DNA of 64,000 nucleotides from Flavobacteriales bacterium 33_180_T64 (GTDB lineage Bacteria > Bacteroidota > Bacteroidia > Flavobacteriales > Flavobacteriaceae). A model generated the notes under the pieces. It was given only the letters and a program-made list of their open reading frames with translations. It did no database searches and was not told where the DNA came from. The stretch is taken from assembly GCA_002162685.1 (NCBI GenBank), contig MAAQ01000009.1, positions 36,911-100,910 on the forward strand, given 5' to 3'. Positions 45,513-54,459 of the stretch are shown in pieces; the stretch's first letter is position 1, and the number at the start of each line of letters is the position of its first letter. Made by a program: the position numbers and the translations under genes.

Positions 45513-46871
45513 TTGAGTTTATTTAAACAAGGTAGATATTCAGGATACTTAAGACCATTATCATACTTAATCGATTTAAGTATAATTAATAGTCTTGCCA
45601 TTCTGTATTTTTTTCAAAATATAGACCCATTTGTATATATTTTCGTAATATCTATATCGTGGCTCATATTATCCATAACAAATAAATTCTATAATGTTTA
45701 TAGGTACACTCGTGAAGTTAACATATTAGCAATAATTCTAAGACAGATGATCTTGTTCGCATTATTAATGCTTGCTTTTGCCGGATTTTTCCATGATCTT
45801 AATATTTACCCTTTAATTATTATTAAATACACAGCAGTTTCATTTTTGCTGATCGCGATTTTTAAGTTTGCGCTATTTTATTTACTTCAAAATTATCGAG
45901 CTTCATTTGGAGGTAACTTTAGAAAGACAGTAATTTATGGTGCAAATAAAAAGACACTTGCTCTTGAAAACTTTTTTAATAAGAACCCTGAGTATGGGTA
46001 CATGCACTCAAAAACGTTCAGTTTTGAAGATAGAAAAGACACAAATTTAGACGCGTCTTTTAATTACATTAAAAATGAAGAAATAGACGAAATCTACTGT
46101 TCGATCTCAGAATTAACAAACAAACAAATTAATGACATTGTTGATTTTGCAGACAACAACCTAAAAATTCTTAAGTTTTTACCAGATAATAAGGAAATAT
46201 ATTCTAAGAAACTGAAGTACGAATATTACGATTACATTCCGATTCTATCATTAAGAAATATTCCGCTTGAGGACTCCATTAATATGGTCATTAAACGTAC
46301 ATTTGATATTGTGTTTTCTAGCTTGGTTATCATTTTTATATTGTCATGGTTAACACCAATAATTGCGTTGTTGATAAAATTAGAATCTAAAGGGCCAGTG
46401 TTTTTTAAGCAATCAAGGAATGGATTTAACTATAAAGAGTTTGACTGCTATAAATTTAGATCAATGACACCAAACAAGGATGCAAATTTGTACCAAGCAA
46501 CTCGAGGGGATTTAAGAATTACGAAAATTGGAAAGTTTATTCGAAAGACAAGTTTAGACGAACTTCCTCAATTTTTCAATGTGTTATTCGGAGATATGTC
46601 TGTGGTTGGTCCAAGACCACATATGGTTAGCCACACTAATATGTATGCCAAGAAAATTGACAAGTTTATGGTAAGGCATTTTGTAAAACCAGGTATTACA
46701 GGACTTGCCCAAATAAGTGGATTTAGAGGAGAGGTAGAATCTGATAAAGATATTATAGGGCGTGTAAAATATGATATCTTCTATATTGAAAACTGGTCAC
46801 TTCTTTTAGATTTAAAAATCATCACGAAAACTTTTATTAACGCCATTAGAGGAGAAGAAAAAGCCTATTAA
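45513..46871 (+). CDS. Initiating polyprenyl-phosphate sugar-phosphate transferase (WbaP/WcaJ-like)
   Basis: The 452-aa protein has about four N-terminal helices, a CoA-binding-like middle domain and a C-terminal bacterial sugar transferase domain: KRTFDIVFSSL, GPVFFKQSRNG, FKFRSM and RKTSLDELPQFFNVLFGDMSVVGPRPH. It should place the first sugar phosphate onto undecaprenyl phosphate. The start appears to be TTG at 45513, one base after the decarboxylase stop. It ends in a 4-bp convergent overlap with the GT4 gene. Confidence 0.9.
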   Translation: MSLFKQGRYSGYLRPLSYLIDLSIINSLAILYFFQNIDPFVYIFVISISWLILSITNKFYNVYRYTREVNILAIILRQMILFALLMLAFAGFFHDLNIYPLIIIKYTAVSFLLIAIFKFALFYLLQNYRASFGGNFRKTVIYGANKKTLALENFFNKNPEYGYMHSKTFSFEDRKDTNLDASFNYIKNEEIDEIYCSISELTNKQINDIVDFADNNLKILKFLPDNKEIYSKKLKYEYYDYIPILSLRNIPLEDSINMVIKRTFDIVFSSLVIIFILSWLTPIIALLIKLESKGPVFFKQSRNGFNYKEFDCYKFRSMTPNKDANLYQATRGDLRITKIGKFIRKTSLDELPQFFNVLFGDMSVVGPRPHMVSHTNMYAKKIDKFMVRHFVKPGITGLAQISGFRGEVESDKDIIGRVKYDIFYIENWSLLLDLKIITKTFINAIRGEEKAY

Positions 46872-48031
46872 AGATGTTGTTGAAGCGCATCAAATTGCCG
46901 TTTAAAATCAAACTTACTTTCAGCAACAGTTTTTATTCTTTCTTTGAAAACCTCAGTAATTTCATTTGAATTTATTTTTGAAATCACCATGTTCAAATCG
47001 CTATAGTCTCCAGCTTTGGCCACCCAACCCAATCCATTTTCGTTAACTATAGAATCACCTTCACCACCACCAAAATAGAGAATAGGCAATCCTAACTTAG
47101 CGTATTCAAATATTTTAGATGGTACAGATCCATAAATTCTGTTGAGCAGCGGTATAATAGCTATATTATAATTTAAAAGTGTATCGTGAAGCTCTTGTCT
47201 AGAAACCTCACCGAAATATGTTATAGGTAACTCCGGGTGATCAGAAATAAAGGCTTCCACAAGTTCTTGTTCGGCGCCTCGACCATATATATGTAGTTCA
47301 ATTGATTTGTAATCGAGTTCTTGGCATAATTTGAAAACACCTTGCGCAATACCTAACAAACCAGCATACACAATTTTTAATGGCTTGGTCACACGCGTAG
47401 AAGGAGGCTTAAAATTTATTTTAAAATCAGGATAATTACGATACAGAAACGTTGCCTTATTTGGGTATATTGATTTAATATGTGTTAGAATTTCTTCACT
47501 TTGTCCCAATATTAAACTGGCTTTTTTATAATTAAAATGTTCAATACGTTCTAACATTTTATAACTAAAATTCTTTTTAAGTGCGCCTAACTCTAAACCA
47601 GCAATTGGCCATAAATCACTTACATTTAGAATGAGTTTTCTATGTTTGGACTTTAAAAACAACATGCATGTAAAAGCCACTAAAAGTGGAGGAGATTGTA
47701 CAATCACAGTCTTTGGAATTTTGTTCCAAATAAAAAACCATACTAAGCTAAAACTGTAAGATAACATCGCTAATAAACGGAGTAGCTTATTTTTTGAATT
47801 ACTCGCATATATCCATAACCGATGAATAGTAACGTTGTTTTCATTCGAGGTTATTTTGAATTTTCCTCTATACGCTTTAAAAATTTTACCGGCGGGATAA
47901 TTGGGTAATGCGGTTAGAACTGAAACATGATAATTTCTTTTTTGAAATCCTTCGGACATATGAAATATCCTATTGGATGCTGCTCCAGATTCTGGCGGAA
48001 AATAACTTGTTATGATAAGGAGTTCTTTCAC
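46868..48031 (-). CDS. GT4-family glycosyltransferase (WbuB-like)
   Basis: The 387-aa GT-B protein begins with TSYFPPESGAASNRIFHM, a common N-terminus of WbuB-like enzymes, and has the donor region IYGSVPSKIFEYAKLGLPILYFG. WbuB-type enzymes often transfer N-acetylated amino sugars. The start is GTG at 48031, overlapping the wecB stop by one base. It is the last gene of a three-gene minus-strand module with wecB and the capK-like gene. Confidence 0.86.
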   Translation of the reverse strand: MKELLIITSYFPPESGAASNRIFHMSEGFQKRNYHVSVLTALPNYPAGKIFKAYRGKFKITSNENNVTIHRLWIYASNSKNKLLRLLAMLSYSFSLVWFFIWNKIPKTVIVQSPPLLVAFTCMLFLKSKHRKLILNVSDLWPIAGLELGALKKNFSYKMLERIEHFNYKKASLILGQSEEILTHIKSIYPNKATFLYRNYPDFKINFKPPSTRVTKPLKIVYAGLLGIAQGVFKLCQELDYKSIELHIYGRGAEQELVEAFISDHPELPITYFGEVSRQELHDTLLNYNIAIIPLLNRIYGSVPSKIFEYAKLGLPILYFGGGEGDSIVNENGLGWVAKAGDYSDLNMVISKINSNEITEVFKERIKTVAESKFDFKRQFDALQQHL

Positions 48032-49125
48032 TATAATTGATAAATTTCAACCAAATGATTTACAATACGCTCAGCTGCTTTTCCGTCCCAAAGCTCTGGA
48101 ATTTCTCCATTTTTCCATGATCCAGACATTAAAGACTTAAATGCGACAGCTATTTTATCCGAATCACTTCCTACTAAAACGTTAGTTCCAATTTCGCAAG
48201 TCTCTGGGCGTTCCGTATTTTCTCGTAATGTTATACAAGGGACATTCATAACAGTAGTTTCTTCAGTTATACCTCCAGAATCCGTTAAAACAGCGAAGGC
48301 ATGCTTCACTAAAAAATTAAATTCTAAGTAGCTAAGAGGATCGACGTAGTGTAAGTTATCAAATCTTAAATTCAGGCCTTCAAGAATCTTTTGAGTTCTT
48401 GGGTGAACTGGAAAAATAATTGGATACGCTTTTCCTAGCGTAACAATTTGTTTGATTAGTGCTTTAAGCTGCTGTTCTTCATCAACATTACTTGGACGAT
48501 GCAATGTCATAACCAGATACTGTTGCTTTTGTAATTTTAAATCGGCCCAAAACGCTGGAGGATTCAATCGATACTCATGCTTTCTAAGGGTATCAATCAT
48601 TACATTCCCAACAAAAAAGATTTGGGCTTTTGAAACCCCTAGATTAATTAGGTTTTCATTCGCAAACCTTGTAGTAGTGAAATAGTAATCTGTTAAACTA
48701 TCGGTAACGATTCTGTTGATCTCCTCGGGCATCCGCATGTCGCCAGAACGAATACCGGCCTCAACGTGAGTTACTTTTATTCCAGCTTTTTTGGCGACTA
48801 TCGTACAAGCCATTGTTGAGGTTACATCTCCAACTACCATTACTAAATCACAAGGAAACTGTTCGAGTTCCTTCTCAAAACCAATCATAATTGCCGCAGT
48901 TTGTTCAGACTGAGTGCCGCTTTTCACATTAAGATTATTATCAGGAAACGGAATGTTTAATTCTTCAAAAAAAGTATCGCTTAAATTCTTGTCGTAATGC
49001 TGACCTGTATGTACAAGCCTAAAATGGATGTCATGACCTTGATTTTGTTTGTTTTGAATAGCGTCTATTATAGGAGAAATCTTCATGAAATTAGGTCGAG
49101 CTCCAGCTATTATAGTGATGATCAT
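48031..49125 (-). CDS. wecB: UDP-N-acetylglucosamine 2-epimerase (non-hydrolysing)
   Basis: The 364-aa enzyme interconverts UDP-GlcNAc and UDP-ManNAc. The family motifs GARPNFMK, HTGQHYD, HVEAGIRSGDMRMPEEINR and TDSGGITEET are all present. No UDP-ManNAc dehydrogenase (wecC) is in the locus, so ManNAc itself, not its uronate, would be the product used, unless the enzyme is encoded elsewhere. It overlaps capK by 4 bp (ATGA). Confidence 0.94.
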   Translation of the reverse strand: MIITIIAGARPNFMKISPIIDAIQNKQNQGHDIHFRLVHTGQHYDKNLSDTFFEELNIPFPDNNLNVKSGTQSEQTAAIMIGFEKELEQFPCDLVMVVGDVTSTMACTIVAKKAGIKVTHVEAGIRSGDMRMPEEINRIVTDSLTDYYFTTTRFANENLINLGVSKAQIFFVGNVMIDTLRKHEYRLNPPAFWADLKLQKQQYLVMTLHRPSNVDEEQQLKALIKQIVTLGKAYPIIFPVHPRTQKILEGLNLRFDNLHYVDPLSYLEFNFLVKHAFAVLTDSGGITEETTVMNVPCITLRENTERPETCEIGTNVLVGSDSDKIAVAFKSLMSGSWKNGEIPELWDGKAAERIVNHLVEIYQL

Positions 49126-50498
49126 TCGTCTTGTTTTATTAATGATGAAAACTGTTTCAATTTACCACTTTTTGATCGTAGTAATTTATTTTGACGTTCA
49201 AATATAATTTGTAGACCGTTTTCTAAATAGCGCTCCATTTCAATTGATATCGCATTCATTTTTTTTGATGATAACGCCACGGCACTTACATATTTAATTT
49301 TAAAAGTATCCTTTTTTAGTTGCTCTACCACAAATTCTTTAACGTTGCCATCATCTTCTATGATACTTTTGGTAATATAGTAAAAAGTTAATCCTGCAGC
49401 CGTTTTACCACTTGGCAAAATAGCTATATCGTTAGTTCTTCCTATTAATTTTTCTAAAATAGGTTTTTTAAGAGTACTCTTTTTTGAAAGCACACCAACA
49501 TCACCAATATCATATCTTATGAATGGATGTGCTGTATTAAATAATGAGGTAATTACAACCCGACCTTCCTCACCATTGGGCAAAGGGTTATTATTTTTAT
49601 CTAGAATTTCAATAAACAACGTTTCACTATTAAGCTGCCATTCACCTTTTGGATTTTGAAAAGCAATTAAATCTAACTCAGAAGCACCATACTCATTAAT
49701 AACAGGAACCCCAAACTGATTTTCTAGTACTGCTTTATCGTTTTCAAATAGCATTTCAGAGGTGACTATGCAAGCTTTTAAAGTTGGGCAAACAGATTTC
49801 AAATTGACTTTTTCTCGTTCTAAAAACTTCGCAAATTGTACTATAGGACTGGTATATCCATTAATGTAATCGAACGAAGTTGTTCTGAATACGTTTAGGT
49901 TTTTTTTAAAAGTTTCATCGCTTAAATCAAAAACCGAAAACCGAAAACGGCTACTCATTAAATCTTTAAAACGCTCTTTATAATACCCTATTTTGTCTAA
50001 AGGAATACCATAAAATCGAGCTTGTTTTGAATTATTGAAATCCAAATCAAACCATCCGAATCTATCGATAATAACAGCCCAAGTTAACGCATGACAATAT
50101 TTGTCTTTAGCAAAAATAAAAGGATCTCCAGAAGACCCTGAAGTCTTATTTACATAGACGTTTTTAATAGTAAACCCTTCAGTTAATCTATCATTTAGAG
50201 GTTGTTGTAAATCACGTTTCGTCATTACAGGAACCGTATTCCAATCAAGTAGATTTATGTTTTTAGCCAATGTATTGTAAAAAATAGAATGCTTTAAATG
50301 ATATGAAACAATCTCTGATTTTTTGGTTTTCACATACTGTTCAAATTCTATTTCATTTTTTTGTTGAATAGCTCTTAAGGCACGTTTAGCCTTTCGAATT
50401 GGAAAGCCATTAATTTTTAATGAAAGGTCAAATAATTTCAAATGAAAACTTAGATAATATGTTTTTGTAAAATAATTATATTTTAAGCGTAAAAGCAA
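49122..50498 (-). CDS. CapK/phenylacetate-CoA ligase-like adenylate-forming protein
   Basis: The 458-aa protein has the adenylation P-loop NKTSGSSGDPF, the NEYGASELDLIAFQN motif and IRYDIGDVG. CapK-like members occur in many capsule loci, where their reaction is unclear (perhaps acyl or amino-acid activation). The start is TTG at 50498 in the open frame; the conserved N-terminal region lies close to it and no ATG is available before about residue 94. It opens the minus-strand module, divergent from purD by a 27-bp gap. Confidence 0.8.
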   Translation of the reverse strand: MLLRLKYNYFTKTYYLSFHLKLFDLSLKINGFPIRKAKRALRAIQQKNEIEFEQYVKTKKSEIVSYHLKHSIFYNTLAKNINLLDWNTVPVMTKRDLQQPLNDRLTEGFTIKNVYVNKTSGSSGDPFIFAKDKYCHALTWAVIIDRFGWFDLDFNNSKQARFYGIPLDKIGYYKERFKDLMSSRFRFSVFDLSDETFKKNLNVFRTTSFDYINGYTSPIVQFAKFLEREKVNLKSVCPTLKACIVTSEMLFENDKAVLENQFGVPVINEYGASELDLIAFQNPKGEWQLNSETLFIEILDKNNNPLPNGEEGRVVITSLFNTAHPFIRYDIGDVGVLSKKSTLKKPILEKLIGRTNDIAILPSGKTAAGLTFYYITKSIIEDDGNVKEFVVEQLKKDTFKIKYVSAVALSSKKMNAISIEMERYLENGLQIIFERQNKLLRSKSGKLKQFSSLIKQDE

Positions 50499-50499
50499 T

Positions 50500-50507
50500 T
50501 ATTTTTG
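50500..50507 (+). promoter_or_regulatory. Bacteroidota -7 box (TATTTTTG) for purD
   Basis: An exact TAnnTTTG octamer ends 18 bases before the purD ATG. It supports the start at 50526 over the in-frame extension that begins at 50505. Confidence 0.4.
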
Positions 50508-50525
50508 CGCCAAACAACAAACTAC

Positions 50526-51797
50526 ATGACTATTTTAATTCTTGGTTCTGGCGGAAGAGAACACACTTTTGCTTGGAAAATTGTACAAAGCCCTTTGTGT
50601 AAACAACTTTATGTTGCTCCCGGTAATTCTGGAACTGCAGAAATTGCTGAAAATATTAATTTAAATGTTTTAGACTTTCAAGGCATAAAAGCATTTGTTC
50701 TTTCTAAACAAATTGATATGGTAGTTGTTGGTCCGGAAGACCCACTGGTTCAAGGAATTCATGATTTCTTTTTGAATGATATCGCCTTAAAACATGTTGC
50801 AGTAATTGGACCTCAAAAAGCAGCCGCTGCCTTAGAAGGCAGTAAGGAATTCGCTAAAGAATTTTTATATCGACATAATATTCCAACAGCAGCTTACCAA
50901 AGTTTTGATGCCACAAACGTTGAAAAGGGGTATGCCTTTTTAGAAACTTTAAATCCGCCTTATGTATTAAAAGCTGATGGATTAGCCGCTGGTAAAGGGG
51001 TTTTGATATTAAATGATTTGGAGGAAGCCAAATCGGAATTAAAAAGTATGCTAGTTGACGCCAAATTTGGTAATGCGAGTGCCAAAGTTGTTATTGAGGA
51101 GTTTTTAGATGGAATTGAATTGAGTTGTTTTGTGCTGACTGATGGAAAACATTACAAAATACTTCCAACCGCAAAAGACTATAAGCGAATTGGCGAAGGA
51201 GATACAGGATTAAATACTGGCGGAATGGGCGCGATATCCCCAGTTCCTTTTGCAACTGAAGAATTTTTTCGAAAAGTAGAAGATCAAGTTGTAAAACCAA
51301 CGATTTCTGGTTTACAAAAGGACAATTTGCCCTACAAGGGATTTGTATTTATAGGGTTAATTAAAGTTGGTGATGAACCAAAAGTTATTGAATACAATGT
51401 AAGAATGGGAGACCCCGAAACGGAAGTGGTGTTACCACGATTAAAAAATGATTTAGTAAAAATATTTCAGGCCATCCATGAGCGGCGTCTCGATGAAATT
51501 GAGATACAAATAGATGAACGTGCTGCAGCAACTATAATGATGGTTTCTGGCGGCTATCCTGAAGCTTATGAAAAAGGGAAAGAGATCACTGGATTAAAAA
51601 CGGTTACCGAATCAATTCCTTTTCATGCTGGAGCAACTTTAAGAGATGGTAAAATAGTAACTTCGGGAGGACGAGTAATGGCAATGACTTCATTTGGAGA
51701 AACCTTCCAAGATGCCATAAAAAAATCTTATCAAAATATAGAAAAACTACACTTTGATAAGATGTATTATCGTAAGGATATTGGGTTTGATCTATAA
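50526..51797 (+). CDS. purD: Phosphoribosylamine-glycine ligase
   Basis: The 423-aa ATP-grasp enzyme makes GAR in purine synthesis. The N-terminal ILGSGGREHTFAW is the family opening, and GPEDPLVQG and RMGDPETEVVLPRL are conserved. The ATG at 50526 places this motif at the expected position; an in-frame ATG-less extension begins 21 bases earlier. It ends in a 6-bp convergent overlap with the small membrane protein gene. Confidence 0.96.
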   Translation: MTILILGSGGREHTFAWKIVQSPLCKQLYVAPGNSGTAEIAENINLNVLDFQGIKAFVLSKQIDMVVVGPEDPLVQGIHDFFLNDIALKHVAVIGPQKAAAALEGSKEFAKEFLYRHNIPTAAYQSFDATNVEKGYAFLETLNPPYVLKADGLAAGKGVLILNDLEEAKSELKSMLVDAKFGNASAKVVIEEFLDGIELSCFVLTDGKHYKILPTAKDYKRIGEGDTGLNTGGMGAISPVPFATEEFFRKVEDQVVKPTISGLQKDNLPYKGFVFIGLIKVGDEPKVIEYNVRMGDPETEVVLPRLKNDLVKIFQAIHERRLDEIEIQIDERAAATIMMVSGGYPEAYEKGKEITGLKTVTESIPFHAGATLRDGKIVTSGGRVMAMTSFGETFQDAIKKSYQNIEKLHFDKMYYRKDIGFDL

Positions 51798-52019
51798 ATA
51801 AGAATGTGAAGTAATACTTTTATCTTCTTCATTGTTTTTATCATGAGTTCTCAATTGCTTCATCCAGTATCCAAAAGCAATAAATCCAATAATAATAAAT
51901 AGCCATGATACGATGTTAGCTCCAAACCAATTTTCAAGTTCTAACGCTCTTAAAGCATCGTAAGGAATAAATAATACATCTACAAATAAATCTTGGATGG
52001 CGTAAAAAAAGTCTTTCAT
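51792..52019 (-). CDS. Small conserved membrane protein (DUF6341-like)
   Basis: The 75-aa protein has an aromatic N-terminal segment (MKDFFYAIQDLFVDVLFIPYDALRALE), one membrane helix (about 38-55) and a charged C-terminal tail. It matches, from memory, a small Bacteroidota family found beside purD and upp. No function is known. Its stop overlaps purD convergently by 6 bp. A TAATTTTG octamer at 52078-52085 could be its promoter, 58 bases upstream. Confidence 0.7.
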   Translation of the reverse strand: MKDFFYAIQDLFVDVLFIPYDALRALELENWFGANIVSWLFIIIGFIAFGYWMKQLRTHDKNNEEDKSITSHSYL

Positions 52020-52183
52020 TGTATTAAATTTAAAAACCCATTATGGGCTTAGATAGTATAATCATATATTTACAATGCAAAATTACATTTTAAATTTTAA
52101 ATTAAATATAACTTAGAAGATTAATTTACGACTATATAAATGTAATTAAGTTGACTATCAAAGGAAAAATACGCATTATATAA

Positions 52184-53107
52184 ATGATTTCAAGTTTTTT
52201 TAGTAAATCGAAACCTATTCATTTTGTCGTTGTAAGCATAATGCTACTACTGGTTTTCGTTAGTACTAAATATTATTCAATAAACGAATCCTTAAACTTA
52301 ATGATAATTCTTAAGCAAATAGGGCTATTTCTAGTGTGCTTGATGTCTGTTTTTATGTTGGATTTTTTAGTTAGTAGAAATAATTTAACAAAAAAAAACA
52401 GTTACAAACTGTTAATGTTCGTATCATTTTTTGCGCTATTCCCAGAAACTATATTAAACTCAAAAATATTGGTCTCCAATTTATTCGTCTTATTAGCCCT
52501 AAGACGAATCATAAGTTTAAGATCAAATAAGGAACTAAAAAAGAAACTGTTTGATGCGGCATTTTGGATAGGTATAGCAACCTTGTTTTATTTTTGGGCA
52601 TCATTATTTTATATCTTGATATTCGCTGCCCTTTTTCTGTATTCTGTCACTGATATAAAAAATTGGATAATTCCAATTGTCGCAATTATTACTGTCGCAA
52701 TAATAAGTGCAAGCTATATGATTATGATGGATATAGATGTCGTAAATTATTTTTCGGGACTCATCTCTTTTAGTTTTGATTTTACGCAATTGAATTCTAA
52801 AAATCTTATAGTATCCGCCACGCTTTTACTTTCATACGGTCTTTGGGCATTGCTTTATTTTATTAGACATATTAAATCTAAATCTAAGAGCTATCGATCT
52901 TCATTTGTCTTGGTTATTTTAACAGCATTGATTGCACTAGTAATTATTGTAGTTTCACCATTAAAAAATGGAAGTGAGTTTGTTTTTCTATTTGCACCTT
53001 TAGCAATAATAATGACTAACTATTTAGAAATAATATCTGAAAAATGGTTTAGAGAAGCATTAATTATTGTGCTAATTGTAACTCCTATAATGACACTATT
53101 GTTGTAG
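52184..53107 (+). CDS. Polytopic membrane protein (DUF6427-like)
   Basis: The 307-aa protein has about eight hydrophobic segments and very few charged motifs, with an N-terminus MISSFFSKSKPIHFVVVS. From memory it matches DUF6427, a Bacteroidota membrane family often located near upp and purD. No function can be given. The 164-bp gap before it holds only AT-rich DNA with short palindromes. It overlaps upp by 12 bp, tail to tail. Confidence 0.75.
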   Translation: MISSFFSKSKPIHFVVVSIMLLLVFVSTKYYSINESLNLMIILKQIGLFLVCLMSVFMLDFLVSRNNLTKKNSYKLLMFVSFFALFPETILNSKILVSNLFVLLALRRIISLRSNKELKKKLFDAAFWIGIATLFYFWASLFYILIFAALFLYSVTDIKNWIIPIVAIITVAIISASYMIMMDIDVVNYFSGLISFSFDFTQLNSKNLIVSATLLLSYGLWALLYFIRHIKSKSKSYRSSFVLVILTALIALVIIVVSPLKNGSEFVFLFAPLAIIMTNYLEIISEKWFREALIIVLIVTPIMTLLL

Positions 53108-53755
53108 TTTTTGACCGAAAGCCAAATCTCCAGCATCACCCAAACCAGGAATAATATAACCATTGCTACTTAGGTCTTTATCAATTGCAGCAATCCATAA
53201 ATGTGAATCAATTGAAAAATGCGTATTGATATAATCAACACCTTTTTGAGCGCCAATAACACTAACTAGATGAACTTCTTTTGGAGTTCCAAAAGGTTTC
53301 AATGCTTCAAAAGTTGCCACCATAGATTGACCAGTAGCTAGCATTGGATCTGCCAAAATTAATGTCTTATTTTCCAAACTTGGGCAAGCCAAGTATTCTA
53401 CAACAATGTCAAAACTATCAGGGTTTTCTTTATGCTGCCTATAAGCTGAAATAAAAGCATTTTCGGCATTGTCGAAATAATTCAATAGCCCATTATGTAA
53501 TGGAACTCCAGCCCTCAAAATAGAACATAAAACAATATCGTTATTTAACATGTTAATGTTGCAAAGGCCTAAAGGGGTTTCAATATTCGTAGAATTATAG
53601 TGTAGAACCTTGCTCATCTCGTAACCTAATATCTCACCAATTCTTTCAATATTACGTCTAAAACGCATGCTGTCTTTTTGAATAGACACATTTCTTATTT
53701 CCGAAATAAAGGTATTTAATATAGAATTTTGCAGAGATAAATTATGAACCTTCAT
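53096..53755 (-). CDS. upp: Uracil phosphoribosyltransferase
   Basis: The 219-aa enzyme makes UMP from uracil and PRPP in pyrimidine salvage. The PRPP-binding motif LILADPMLATGQS is at 132-144, and ILRAGVPLHNGLL and the C-terminal GYIIPGLGDAGDLAFG uracil-binding segment are present. The gene is monocistronic, divergent from the DUF4254 gene. Confidence 0.96.
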   Translation of the reverse strand: MKVHNLSLQNSILNTFISEIRNVSIQKDSMRFRRNIERIGEILGYEMSKVLHYNSTNIETPLGLCNINMLNNDIVLCSILRAGVPLHNGLLNYFDNAENAFISAYRQHKENPDSFDIVVEYLACPSLENKTLILADPMLATGQSMVATFEALKPFGTPKEVHLVSVIGAQKGVDYINTHFSIDSHLWIAAIDKDLSSNGYIIPGLGDAGDLAFGQKLQQ

Positions 53756-53802
53756 ATGGATAAAGCTATTTGTTTTGAATGGTAAAGTTAATTAAATAGA
53801 GC

Positions 53803-53810
53803 TATATTTG
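53803..53810 (+). promoter_or_regulatory. Bacteroidota -7 box (TATATTTG)
   Basis: An exact octamer ends 19 bases before the ATG at 53830 of the DUF4254-like gene. Confidence 0.4.
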
Positions 53811-53829
53811 TTGAATAAATTTATTGATC

Positions 53830-54438
53830 ATGTTTTCAGAAAAAGCTAATAAAATATTTCAAGACGTAATTGAGAAATACCACGTTATAAATACTGTGGA
53901 CCAAGATTTCAGCAATGCTTATGATAAAGAGGCCAACTTATTAGCCCATTTATTATATCGTAAATGTTGGATTGATACGGTTCAATGGCATTATGAAGAT
54001 ATAATCCGCGATCCTCAAATAGATCCTATTGCAGCTTTAAAATTGAAACGTCAAATAGATGCTTCTAATCAAGATAGAACTGATATGGTTGAGTACATTG
54101 ATAGTTATTTTCTAGATGAATACAAGGATATTTCTTCTAAATCTAATGCTACAATTAATACCGAAAGTCCAGCTTGGGGAATCGATAGGCTTTCTATTTT
54201 AGCATTGAAAGTTTACCATATGAATGAAGAAGCAACTAGAACTGATGCTTCGGAAAATCATAGATCAGCCTGTCAATCTAAACTCAATGTTTTGTTGGAT
54301 CAACGTTCAGATTTATCAACGGCAATTGATACACTTCTTGAGGATATTAAAAGTGGTGATAAATATATGAAAGTGTATAAGCAAATGAAGATGTACAATG
54401 ATGATGAGTTAAATCCAGTTCTACGTTCCCAAAAATAA
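53830..54438 (+). CDS. DUF4254-like protein
   Basis: The 202-aa cytoplasmic, largely helical protein matches DUF4254 from memory (CWIDTVQWHYEDIIRDP, IDRLSILALKVYHM, CQSKLNVLLDQRSDLS). No catalytic motif is obvious and the function is unknown. The ATG at 53830 is preferred to a TTG six bases upstream. A GT9 gene follows 21 bp later, a linkage I recall in other Bacteroidota, which suggests a lipopolysaccharide or glycolipid role. Confidence 0.8.
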   Translation: MFSEKANKIFQDVIEKYHVINTVDQDFSNAYDKEANLLAHLLYRKCWIDTVQWHYEDIIRDPQIDPIAALKLKRQIDASNQDRTDMVEYIDSYFLDEYKDISSKSNATINTESPAWGIDRLSILALKVYHMNEEATRTDASENHRSACQSKLNVLLDQRSDLSTAIDTLLEDIKSGDKYMKVYKQMKMYNDDELNPVLRSQK

Positions 54439-54459
54439 TTTTACTCGAGACTAATCGAG

